A stretch of DNA of 50,858 bases from Spirochaetales bacterium (lineage in GTDB: Bacteria; Spirochaetota; GWE2-31-10): contig JAGANG010000072.1 in NCBI GenBank assembly GCA_017624275.1, positions 1 to 50,858 of the forward strand, given 5' to 3'. Shown here in pieces: positions 38,170 through 46,402 of the stretch. The notes beneath the pieces are model-generated. The model saw only the letters and a list, made by a program, of their open reading frames with translations. It did not search any database and had not been told where the DNA came from. The first letter of the stretch is position 1. Each line of letters opens with the position of its first letter. The position numbers were made by a program, and so were the translations under genes.

Positions 38170-38300
38170 TTCATAAATAAAAATAGCTTATATTGCACAT
38201 TATAAATAACTTACTGACGAAACCCTTTCTAGCTAGAAAGGTTTCTCTGGGTAAGTTATTAGAGATATCATCAGTAAGTTATTGACCGTATATCCGTCAT
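38170..38300. repeat. palindrome-containing element copy 2 with one tandem unit
   Basis: The first 86 bases are identical to 35292-35377. One 23-bp unit (38256-38278) and the 22-bp tail ending ATATCCGTCAT follow. It is in the same orientation as copy 1, so the pair forms direct repeats around the Septu genes, the methylase fragment and the remnant at 37608-37864. Confidence 0.88.
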
Positions 38301-38350
38301 TCCGTGCTTGACGCAGAATCTAAGAAAAGAAAGCAAAACATTCTGTTTAT

Positions 38351-38376
38351 ATATTTTCACAAATTTGTGAAAATAT
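38351..38376. promoter_or_regulatory. 26-bp perfect palindrome, candidate operator
   Basis: The half-site ATATTTTCACAAA is followed immediately by its exact reverse complement. It ends 14 bases before a -35 box and lies upstream of a helix-turn-helix regulator gene. It is therefore a plausible binding site for that regulator or a competing one. Confidence 0.55.
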
Positions 38377-38390
38377 TTTTCATTTTATAT

Positions 38391-38419
38391 TTGACATTTT
38401 TTCAAAGCAGTAGTATATA
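38391..38419 (+). promoter_or_regulatory. sigma-70-like promoter for the XRE/ImmA genes
   Basis: TTGACA (38391-38396) and TATATA (38414-38419) are separated by 17 bases, matching the consensus spacing. The first gene downstream starts at 38554, leaving an untranslated leader of about 130 bases that contains an inverted repeat. Confidence 0.55.
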
Positions 38420-38553
38420 TCAAGCATCACACAATTTAGATAACTTATTTTTATACTTAAAAGATAAGTTATAACTTTTTTTAAACTTTTTGACACTCTC
38501 GAACCAAGATTCAGTGGGGGAAATCAATGAGATTGGATGTAAGGATATAGAGC

Positions 38554-38958
38554 ATGGCAAAAGTAAGTAATTTTGGAAAATTTTTAAGAAAATTAAGAAT
38601 TGATTATTCAGAAGTTCTTGGAACTATGGCAAAGAAATTGGGCATTTCAGCTGCATATTTATCAGCTATAGAAAATAACGGACGTGAGATTCCGAATGAT
38701 ATGATTGCAAAAATTGCACAGATATACAATTTGGATGAATCACAAATTAAAGAACTTGAGGAAGCAAAAGCTCAAACTTGCGGAGCTGTTGCCGTTCAAT
38801 TTGAAAATCAAAAGTCTGAGCATGATTACATTGAAACAGCGGTCATGTTTGCTCGTGATTTTTCTAAATTGACAGTCAATCAAGTCGAACAAATCAAGAA
38901 CCTTCTGATATCATTTGAAAAGTCAGGAGCTATAGATGGCAGAAATAAGTTGCTATGA
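38554..38958 (+). CDS. XRE-family helix-turn-helix regulator
   Basis: The 134-residue protein has an HTH domain at residues 5-60 (FLRKLRIDYSEVLGTMAKKL, GISAAYLSAIENNGREIP) and a short C-terminal tail. Such regulators pair with ImmA/IrrE proteases, which cleave them to relieve repression, or serve as antitoxins. It overlaps the ImmA-like gene by 23 bases. A palindrome and a good promoter lie upstream, so autoregulation is likely. The partner is interrupted, so control may be altered. Confidence 0.88.
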   Translation: MAKVSNFGKFLRKLRIDYSEVLGTMAKKLGISAAYLSAIENNGREIPNDMIAKIAQIYNLDESQIKELEEAKAQTCGAVAVQFENQKSEHDYIETAVMFARDFSKLTVNQVEQIKNLLISFEKSGAIDGRNKLL

Positions 38959-39589
38959 AACAGAAAACAATCAATCTATTCATACTTTAGTATTATCGGA
39001 TGAAGGAAAAAATCTGACTGCATTTTGGGTCAGATATATCTGCGGATACGGATTAGACACAAGTTTCAATCCTATTTACGTACTTGAAAATGTCATTCCG
39101 CAGTTTGATTCATCTTTCAATTATATAATAATCGAAGAAGATGAATGGGATTACGGAGATTCAGTTCGTGCCTTCTACACTCCTATAGAAAACACAATTA
39201 CTGTCCGCTGTGATATTTATGACCAAGCAATGGACGGTTTTAATATGGCATAAATTACGATAACTCATGAAATTGTGCATTATTTTCAATCTGCCATTGT
39301 AGCATTCTTACAAACCTTTCAATGTATAAACTTTAAAACAGAACTTTGCAAAGTCAATTCAGAACAAATGATACGCCATGAAGAACAAACAGATTCAATT
39401 ACATCATTAGTACTCGCCCCTCAACAATTTACTGAAGGAAAAACGGATGATGAAATATTTGATAACTTTATAGCAAAACCTGTAAGTCTGTTTCTGACCG
39501 GATTAACAAAAAATTTTTTTAAAGAGCTTTCGGATGTTATTCCTAAAGTTTTACTACATTCAAAAAATCTAAATAAAATCGCATCTTAA
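38936..39589 (+). pseudogene. ImmA/IrrE-type metallopeptidase interrupted by one in-frame TAA
   Basis: The frame from ATG 38936 (MAEISCYETENNQSIHTLVL) runs to TAA at 39251-39253 after GFNMA. It continues in the same frame with ITITHEIVHYFQSAIVAF and on to 39589. The post-stop sequence carries HEIVH, the HExxH zinc site of ImmA/IrrE proteases, just after the break. The expected text is of the form R-x-T-I-x-HE, so the stop falls right before the active-site helix. Read through, the protein is 217 residues. Without readthrough no protease is made from this start. Confidence 0.82.
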
Positions 39590-39866
39590 TTATCAAGGAG
39601 GAAATATGCATTGTATGATTGTATGCATACTTGCAAAAAAAAATAGCTTAAATCTACGCCAATAGATTCAAGCTTAAATCAAAGGAAGCTGTAATACTAC
39701 CAAACAAATCTGGAATGTATCCTACTTTCTATTGAGTTTTTTTGCAAGTAGTTTTTTAAAATACACCTGCAAGTGTAAAAAAAATTGCAAAAAAAGGTTT
39801 CGTACGAAATCTTAATTCTTAATATAATAGGACAGCTGCTTACAAAGCAAGCAGCAAAAAAATAAT
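39590..39866. other. intergenic region with a 19-codon open frame
   Basis: A strong AAGGAGG followed by ATG at 39606 opens a 19-codon frame (MHCMIVCILAKKNSLNLRQ) that ends at 39665. It has no recognisable relatives and may be a chance or degenerate piece. Further on are a 12-bp palindrome TTTCGTACGAAA (about 39798-39809) and a GCTGCTT ... AAGCAGC hairpin just before the ATG of the next gene, which may act on its translation. Confidence 0.4.
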
Positions 39867-40637
39867 ATGGCGAAAATTGAAAATTTATCAACATTAGAAA
39901 ACAGTAATTCTGTTTTAAGCGTAACATTATATGAAAATCATCTAAAAAAAGATGGCTCTTACTATGCCAGAGTAAGTTGAAATACTGCAACTTTTAACAA
40001 CATTATTTCTGAAATTGCTGAAGAAAACAAAGGGCTCGATCCTCATCTGTTGCAATATTCTGCAATTTTAATTCAAAAGAAAATTCTAAAACTTTTGGAA
40101 CAAGGGAAAGCCGTAAACATCCTTGATTTAGGTACTATGTACATTGCAATGAAATGTAATGCAAAAGGTAAAAGCGAAGTTCCGGAAAAAGGAAACTTTT
40201 GTATAAAATTCTCTCCGACACAAATCGCTCAAGATGCCATTTCATCTTTGAATATTGATAAAGTTGTTTACGTTGAAAACTCTCCGGAAATCACAGAAAT
40301 TATCGATTTATCCAACGGAAAAAATGACGGAACTATAACACAAGGAAAACCTTTGGCTGTAATAGGAAGTAAGTTGAAACTGGGAACTGCTGATTCCGGT
40401 ATTTATTTTGTACCTATTGATGAAAATGGAATTTATTCAAATGACGAAAGCACTTGGATTCAAGTACCATCGACACAGATTTTCAGAAACAAACCGGGTG
40501 AACTAAACTTATTTGTTCCGCAATCTCTTGAAGTAGAAAAATCTTATTGTATTGTTCTGAAAACAAACTATATTTCAAACAATCAAGTCAGAAAAAACCT
40601 CTTAGAAACAGTAAGTAAAAAACTTACAGTTGCTTAA
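39867..40637 (+). pseudogene. HU-like DNA-binding / DUF4469 protein interrupted by one in-frame TGA
   Basis: The frame from ATG 39867 begins MAKIENLSTLENSNSVLSVT, then YENHLKKDGSYYARVS. It meets TGA at 39978-39980 (codon 38) and continues in the same frame (NTATFNNIISEIAEENKG) to 40637. Read through, it is 256 residues. It has the HU-like N-terminal domain seen in Bacteroidetes and spirochaetes and a C-terminal DUF4469 immunoglobulin-like domain (GKPLAVIGSKLKLGTADSGI). An internal ATG at 40050 would leave only the second half. The missing residue is probably Trp or Arg. Loss of function is likely unless read through. Confidence 0.8.
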
Positions 40638-40658
40638 TCAATAAGCGTTAATTTTTTT

Positions 40659-40704
40659 ACTCCGCATTCTTTGCTCTGCAAGGTCTGCGGAGTTTTATTA
40701 TTTT
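40659..40704 (+). terminator. rho-independent terminator after the DUF4469 gene
   Basis: ACTCCGCA and TGCGGAGT form an 8-bp stem with a 19-base loop, followed by TTTATTATTTT. Confidence 0.85.
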
Positions 40705-40807
40705 AATACTCTACATTTTTCAAATATCGCTTTAATAAAAATGCAAAACATGAGCGAGTTTTAGCACAAAAACACAAAAAATACCTCCCACGAAACTTTA
40801 AATATTT

Positions 40808-40831
40808 TGTTCTTTTCTCAAAAAAAGAACA
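40808..40831. terminator. small A/T-rich hairpin, possible terminator
   Basis: TGTTCTTTT-CTCA-AAAAAAGAACA forms a stem with a short loop. Without a long T-run after it, terminator function is less certain; it may be a regulatory structure upstream of the 41056 operon. Confidence 0.4.
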
Positions 40832-41055
40832 CCAAATTTTATCATCTCATTTTATTTTTATTTTTTTACTTATTTATAAAAATATAAATATACTCCCATT
40901 ATTATGTAATAAAAACATTAGTGTAATGTACTTTATTTTCTGATAGTATATTATTATAAATAATGATATAATTATTTATAATAATGAAGAGACAACAAAA
41001 TACTTGTCTTTTTATCAAAATTTTTACTCCCCACATTACATAAAGGATATTTTTC

Positions 41056-42612
41056 ATGAATATTAAGTGTAAAAAATGCAAAAAAGATTTAATTACTACT
41101 AATTCTATTCTTAACGTAAAACCAGAATCTGATTCATCAAAATTAGGACTCAAAAAAGGAGATTGCATCTGTTCTATAAATGGAATATCTATAAAACAAG
41201 GCAAAGACCTTGAAAAAATAAATAAACTCCATTCGATTACAATTCAAAGAAAAGAGAAAAAAATAACTTTTAATATAGAAGATATTAAATCTTTTAAGGA
41301 TGATATAAAATTTAAAGAAAATTCTGTCATTATAAGCGAAGTAAAAGCGAATTCGGAGTTTTCTAAACTTGGAATTCTTCCCGAAGATATTCTTTTATCT
41401 ATTGATTCAATTACAATTTCAAAGAATGAAGAAATTCCAGATATTCCCCACAAAGAATACAATATTGAAATTATAAGAAAAGGAGAAAATAAAAAAATCA
41501 AAACAACCAAATTAGATAAAATATTGGAAAATATAACATTAAAACCAGAAGACATTTGTTCTTCTTGTGGAACAAAGCAAAAGACCAATTTTTTTCCATT
41601 ATTCATTATCATCGGTATTTTACTAATAATAGGAATTTTTGCTATTATTTTAATTAATAAAAAAAACATACAAAATGAACCGAAAAAAACAGAAAAAAAT
41701 GAAGTTATTGCTTCTGAAATTGAGCAGTCTTCCCCTCTCATTCCTGTTTCTGTAATAGAAACAGAAGTTCTTCCAAAAACAACTCTTGAATTACTTGAAA
41801 AAAAATTAAAAGAAACTTCTTCCTTTACAGAAAACAATAAGAATTTTAATAAATCAGAATCCTTAGAAATGCAAACACGAAAACGTTCTGGACTAAATCG
41901 TTCTGAAGTCTTTTTTGCTTATGATGAATCTGGAAATGTATTAAATCTTAGAGACACTTATTTAGGATCTATTGATTTAAATGATGGAATTACTTTTTCT
42001 TCTAACTCAAGAAATCAAACAGGTGAAACAACTAAAACTGAAACAAGAACTCGAACTCGTAGAGCTTCAAATAGAACTCAAACTGATTTTGATTCTATCG
42101 AAAATACATTAAATACAATTACAGAATTAAAAGATACTATCATTGAAATGGCTGATATAAGTGATATTTCCGAAAAAATTATTGGGAGAGTATATTTTGA
42201 TTATGGAAGTTCTTTGGAACCAGCTAAAATGAATCTTTCAATAGAAAAATATTTATTAATTAACAAACAATCAGAAGAACTAAAAGAATATAGTTCAATC
42301 GTTTTAGGATTAAATGATTTAATTAATAAAATCCCCCAAGATAAAAAAGATTCTGCTGTATTTATTTTGCTGGGACATGCAGATACAACCTTATTTAATG
42401 CAATTCCTGAAATAAGTGAAAGAAGTAATAAATTTAATACTGAGCTTTCTTTGAAAAGGGCTGAAACTGTAAAAGCAATTCTTACAGATAAGAGTTTTAA
42501 AATTGATTCAAATAAAATTATCACGCAAGGTTTAGGTTACTCTAAAAATAAAGATGCCGTATTTGATTTATGGAAATATCGTCGTGTTGATATTGTAATT
42601 TCTTATGAATAA
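41056..42612 (+). CDS. zinc-ribbon / tandem PDZ / transmembrane / OmpA-like protein
   Basis: This 518-residue protein has an unusual architecture. Cys5-x2-Cys8 at the N-terminus and Cys168-x2-Cys171 could pair into one zinc ribbon that encloses two PDZ-like modules (about 15-80 and 88-155, each with a GLKKGD- or GILPED-type turn). One transmembrane helix (178-201) follows, then a Ser/Thr/Arg-rich linker (about 210-350). The OmpA/MotB-type peptidoglycan-binding domain (about 376-518) shows RVYFDYGSSLEPAK, ILLGHADTT, SLKRAETVKAIL and RRVDIVISYE. The PDZ part is expected in the cytoplasm and the OmpA part outside. It is 11 bases before the MORN/ART gene, so they are one operon; it may anchor or export that protein. 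Confidence 0.8.
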   Translation: MNIKCKKCKKDLITTNSILNVKPESDSSKLGLKKGDCICSINGISIKQGKDLEKINKLHSITIQRKEKKITFNIEDIKSFKDDIKFKENSVIISEVKANSEFSKLGILPEDILLSIDSITISKNEEIPDIPHKEYNIEIIRKGENKKIKTTKLDKILENITLKPEDICSSCGTKQKTNFFPLFIIIGILLIIGIFAIILINKKNIQNEPKKTEKNEVIASEIEQSSPLIPVSVIETEVLPKTTLELLEKKLKETSSFTENNKNFNKSESLEMQTRKRSGLNRSEVFFAYDESGNVLNLRDTYLGSIDLNDGITFSSNSRNQTGETTKTETRTRTRRASNRTQTDFDSIENTLNTITELKDTIIEMADISDISEKIIGRVYFDYGSSLEPAKMNLSIEKYLLINKQSEELKEYSSIVLGLNDLINKIPQDKKDSAVFILLGHADTTLFNAIPEISERSNKFNTELSLKRAETVKAILTDKSFKIDSNKIITQGLGYSKNKDAVFDLWKYRRVDIVISYE

Positions 42613-42623
42613 AGGAGATAATT

Positions 42624-45600
42624 ATGAAAAAAATTCTTCTTGTTTTTTTATCTTTATTTTCTCTATCACTTTACGTTACTGCAGAAGAAATAAAAATCCC
42701 TTTCGACGGCGGTATTGCATATATTCCACAAATAGACGGAAAAGATGATTTATCTAATATTCAAATAAAATATGATGATGGCTGGAATTTTTATGGTCGT
42801 GGAACTGAAGATGGTTTTCCTATAGAGGGAGATTATGAAAATCAAAACTTACAAATTTTTTATTCAGGAAAATTTGATAAGAATGAAAAATTTACTGGAT
42901 ATGCCGAATTAGAAACCCCATCTTATCATTACATAGGAAACTTTCTTAATGGAAAAAAGAATGGTCAAGGAACTTTATATAATAAAAAAAATAATATTAT
43001 ATATGAAGGTGATTTTCTAAATGACGAAAGATCTGGCGAAGGAATTGAATATATAGAAGGTTCTTTATATGTATACAAGGGATCATGGTTAAAAAACCAA
43101 AAAAATGGTTATGGTGAAATTACCACCAACGAAGGAACTAGTTATTCTGGATATTTTGAAAATGGCGAAATAAAAGGCGAAGGAATAAAAACTAATTCCA
43201 ACGGAGATATTATTAAAGGTAATTGGACAAATAACGATTTTCCTTCTGGTGAAAATTGCAGTTATATTGGTCAAAATGGTCAACAATATTACGGAGAAAT
43301 TGTTGATGGAAAATTTGAGGGATATGGAACATTTATTGACTCTAACGGATCAAAATATGAAGGATCCTTTATGGGTAATCAACGAACAGGCTTTGGACAA
43401 CAAATATATTCCGATGGTAGTGTTTATACCGGTTATTATTATGGAAATCAACGAAATAAAGAGGGGTCTTTTGAATTTTCAAATGGATATACCTATGAAG
43501 GTGGATTTCTAAATGGTGTATTTTATGGAAATGGTTATTTAATAGCTGAAGAAAATGAAGAAATAACTGTAATTGCTTCATCTGAATGGAATGGGCTTAC
43601 AGTTCCTGAAAATAGTGAAGGATTTTCAACTTCAGATGAGGAACCTTTAGTTGCTTCAATAAAGCTCCCTAAAACAGGTAAAATTCTTTTTAGTAACGGA
43701 GACATGTGGGAAGGTTATATGGAGCAGGGGTATCCTATAGCTGGATTAGGAATTTGGACAACACAAGAGGAACGATTCGCAAAGATTAACCAAAATAGTA
43801 AAGGTATAATTCCTTGTTCATATCAAATTAATAATAAAGAATATGATTTATCATCAATCTACACTAATTATGAAGTTCAAAAAATAATTGCTTCTGATAC
43901 ATATTTAGTAAGTTTTAATAACTATTATTTAAAACACAAAAAGACAATAGATAAAATTGTAGGAGGATTGCAAACTGTAGCCACTGTCCTTTCTATTGTA
44001 CCCTCTCCTATTCAACCAATAGCTGCAGGAATCGATATTGGCTTATCAATTGCACAAATTACATTAAAAACAATCTCAACTTCAGAACAAATATATGATG
44101 TATGTGTAGCTGGCAATCAAACATTAATTCCAGGAATGTTAAAAGACTATGGAAAAGATATTGTTTGGGATACTGTAAACTGTCTTTTGGCATCTGCAGG
44201 GTCAATGGACGCTCTTAGTCGATTTGGCTCAAAAATTCTCAAAGGCATGGGTAAAGCAGGACAAAAAATATCTCAAATAACATCAAAAGCAATAGCAAAA
44301 AGTCCAGTTCTTTCAAAAACTGCAGCTCATTTAGATAATTTGGCACAGGCAGGAAAAGCTAATTTGAAGATTTTTGTAAAATCAGCCTCTCAAGCACCTT
44401 TTTTTCAATTTATAGCAAAGACTGGTGAAAAAATAACTCGTACATTAAAAACTAATTGGATAAAAATGGTTTATCCAAAATTATTTAAACAATATGGGGA
44501 TGATATTACAAATATCTTGTTTAGGTTTGGAAATTATATTTCTGCTCAACTTACAAAAAACGGCGACATTTTAATTCGTGCTACAAAAATCCACGGAGAT
44601 GATGTTTGTAGACTATTTTTAAAAAACGGAGATGGAATTGCAAATGCTGTTCGTATCTCAAAATGTCCTGATGACGTAATGAATTATATTGTTAAAAGTG
44701 GAAATTTTGATGAAGCAGTAAAACTTGCAACAAAACATAAAAGTATAGGTAAGCTACTTAATAAGTATGGTGATAAAGCTATCCGATTATTTGACAAATA
44801 CGGAAAAAACGCAGTTATCGGATTAAATGTTATTGAGGTTTCAAAAAAAACAGCTGAAATAATTTCTACTGCAAGAAAAGTTGTTACTATGTGTCCAATT
44901 CCCCTAGAAAAAAGCATAATACAACTCTTAATAAAATATTCTGATAATGCTGTTTCTTTATTGGCTAAACACCATCTTCCTTTAGTTGAATTATTTCAAA
45001 AAGTTGGAATTAAAAATCAAGATTTATTAATCAAAATACTATCAAGGGATGGCGAGGATGTCCTAAAATTCTTAAAAAATATTGCCCCTCAAAAAATAAG
45101 TTCTGCATTAGCAAAATTAGATAATTTGCCTATTAGTAATTTAAATGTAACCAAATTAATAGATAATTCAAATTCATTAATTTCAAAACTACCTAAAGAT
45201 GTTCAGGAAGCAATTGGAAAATATACAACTAGAACGCACCGTACTATTAATAGAAATCTGCGAAATGGAGTTCCTGACGAATTAGCAGATTTAATTAAAA
45301 GTGCAATAAACAAATCTAGAGTGCCGGAAAATATTAATGTATTTAGAGGTGCTGATGGTTTTTTGGGAGATTTCAATATTACAATGCGTAATGGCAAGTT
45401 TAATTTACCAAAAGCTGGTAAAATTATCTCAAGTAAAGCATTTACTAGTACTTCATTAAACCTCAAATATACAGGAGCTTATCTTAATAAATCCGAAATT
45501 CCTATTTTACAAGAAATTTTAATTCCAAAGGGCTCTAAAGGGTTATATATAAGTGATTTTGCAAAAGGTGTATTTGGTCCGAACCAACAAGAACTTTTAC

Positions 45601-45719
45601 TGAACGCAGGTGCAAAATTTAAAATTATCGATACTCAAATATTAGAAGCTGGAACTGAAATTGGAGGTATTGTACTTGAAAAAGCAACAGCCTTAGTAAA
45701 AATGGTACTTGAAGCATAA
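42624..45719 (+). CDS. exported MORN-repeat protein with C-terminal ADP-ribosyltransferase domain (candidate polymorphic toxin)
   Basis: The 1031-residue protein starts with a signal peptide (residues 1-21). Residues about 65-310 hold roughly nine MORN repeats (units of the type YEGDFLNDERSGEG), with another at about 355. A hydrophobic glycine-rich stretch lies near 445-500 (VGGLQTVATVLSIVPSPIQP). Residues 600-850 contain helical repeats of the YGDKAIRLFDKYGKNAV type, which I associate with pre-toxin regions. The last 170 residues fit the R-S-E class ADP-ribosyltransferases: Arg908 in NVFRGADG, Ser-Thr-Ser 942-944 in AFTSTS, and Gln988-x-Glu990 in PNQQELLL. It is the middle gene of three, with GGAG upstream. 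ART identity is strong by motif; toxin role and target are inference. Confidence 0.85.
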   Translation: MKKILLVFLSLFSLSLYVTAEEIKIPFDGGIAYIPQIDGKDDLSNIQIKYDDGWNFYGRGTEDGFPIEGDYENQNLQIFYSGKFDKNEKFTGYAELETPSYHYIGNFLNGKKNGQGTLYNKKNNIIYEGDFLNDERSGEGIEYIEGSLYVYKGSWLKNQKNGYGEITTNEGTSYSGYFENGEIKGEGIKTNSNGDIIKGNWTNNDFPSGENCSYIGQNGQQYYGEIVDGKFEGYGTFIDSNGSKYEGSFMGNQRTGFGQQIYSDGSVYTGYYYGNQRNKEGSFEFSNGYTYEGGFLNGVFYGNGYLIAEENEEITVIASSEWNGLTVPENSEGFSTSDEEPLVASIKLPKTGKILFSNGDMWEGYMEQGYPIAGLGIWTTQEERFAKINQNSKGIIPCSYQINNKEYDLSSIYTNYEVQKIIASDTYLVSFNNYYLKHKKTIDKIVGGLQTVATVLSIVPSPIQPIAAGIDIGLSIAQITLKTISTSEQIYDVCVAGNQTLIPGMLKDYGKDIVWDTVNCLLASAGSMDALSRFGSKILKGMGKAGQKISQITSKAIAKSPVLSKTAAHLDNLAQAGKANLKIFVKSASQAPFFQFIAKTGEKITRTLKTNWIKMVYPKLFKQYGDDITNILFRFGNYISAQLTKNGDILIRATKIHGDDVCRLFLKNGDGIANAVRISKCPDDVMNYIVKSGNFDEAVKLATKHKSIGKLLNKYGDKAIRLFDKYGKNAVIGLNVIEVSKKTAEIISTARKVVTMCPIPLEKSIIQLLIKYSDNAVSLLAKHHLPLVELFQKVGIKNQDLLIKILSRDGEDVLKFLKNIAPQKISSALAKLDNLPISNLNVTKLIDNSNSLISKLPKDVQEAIGKYTTRTHRTINRNLRNGVPDELADLIKSAINKSRVPENINVFRGADGFLGDFNITMRNGKFNLPKAGKIISSKAFTSTSLNLKYTGAYLNKSEIPILQEILIPKGSKGLYISDFAKGVFGPNQQELLLNAGAKFKIIDTQILEAGTEIGGIVLEKATALVKMVLEA

Positions 45720-45734
45720 TTAAGGAGGATATAA

Positions 45735-46388
45735 ATGAAATATGTATCATTAGAAAAAAGAATTTGTGACGAATGTAAAGATCAAGCTAAAGAATATCTT
45801 GTAAAAAAAGGAACTAGAGGACTTCTTGGAATCTTTAGTGCTTTAAGTGATACTTCGGCAAAAAATATGGATCTTTTTTTAACATCAGGAATAAAGTCAC
45901 CTTCTTTGGATTTATTGTTATGTATAATTCCTTTAGTATTAAAAAATGGTAAATCATTCGATACAGAAAAAGTTATTATATTAATTCAAAATACATATCC
46001 TAAACAATCAAACGATGAATTATTTGATTGTTTAGTTCTTTTTTCCTATATATTTGATTTATTTTATGGTACAAATCTCGAAGATACAATAGACAATATA
46101 AATTCCTTAAGCAAAGAATGTGAAAAGAAATTAAAAATTTCAACTATTCCAAAATTAGAAAAAAGTAATATTTCATCTAAAGTATTAAAATACAATTCTC
46201 TTATAGCACTTAATGAGTACATAGAAAGTAAAGATATCTGTGATAACTTTTCTTACAATTACACAAATGAAACGACCAAAGCAATAACTTTTTTTATAAA
46301 AGGAGTTACTAATGAAAATAATAAAATTACTAATGAAACAGAAAAAAAATATGGAAATACAATAAAAAGTTTCCTTTTATCGATTTAG
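45735..46388 (+). CDS. unknown protein downstream of the ADP-ribosyltransferase gene, candidate immunity protein
   Basis: The 217-residue protein has no signal peptide. It begins MKYVSLEKRICDECKDQAKE with a Cys-x2-Cys pair, then a helical middle (SLDLLLCIIPLVLKNGK, ELFDCLVLFSYIFDLFYGTN) and a lysine/asparagine-rich end. I recognise no family. It follows the toxin-like gene by 15 bases with AAGGAGG before the ATG. That position and its cytoplasmic, small, lineage-specific look are what a cognate immunity protein would show. This role is inference only. Confidence 0.65.
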   Translation: MKYVSLEKRICDECKDQAKEYLVKKGTRGLLGIFSALSDTSAKNMDLFLTSGIKSPSLDLLLCIIPLVLKNGKSFDTEKVIILIQNTYPKQSNDELFDCLVLFSYIFDLFYGTNLEDTIDNINSLSKECEKKLKISTIPKLEKSNISSKVLKYNSLIALNEYIESKDICDNFSYNYTNETTKAITFFIKGVTNENNKITNETEKKYGNTIKSFLLSI

Positions 46389-46402
46389 GTAAACATATCT
46401 CA

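Larger units (their letters stand above)
37865..38553. other. intergenic region between remnant genes and the XRE regulator
   Basis: These 689 bases hold no gene I can support. They contain the second copy of the palindrome element (38170-38300), a 26-bp perfect palindrome (38351-38376), a consensus-like promoter (38391-38419) and a 9-bp inverted repeat ATAACTTAT ... ATAAGTTAT near 38437-38473. All regulatory content points rightward to the XRE gene. Confidence 0.7.
40638..41055. other. intergenic region with terminator and AT-rich promoter area
   Basis: The 418 bases contain the terminator of the DUF4469 gene and a second hairpin, followed by about 200 bases of very AT-rich sequence before the ATG at 41056. 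The gene start is preceded by AAAGGA. I see no further gene. Confidence 0.7.

Noticed and set aside
39978..39980. TGA as selenocysteine or as a tryptophan codon
   Set aside because: The protein family has no known selenocysteine position, no stem-loop is evident just after the TGA, and other genes in the window use TGA as a normal stop.
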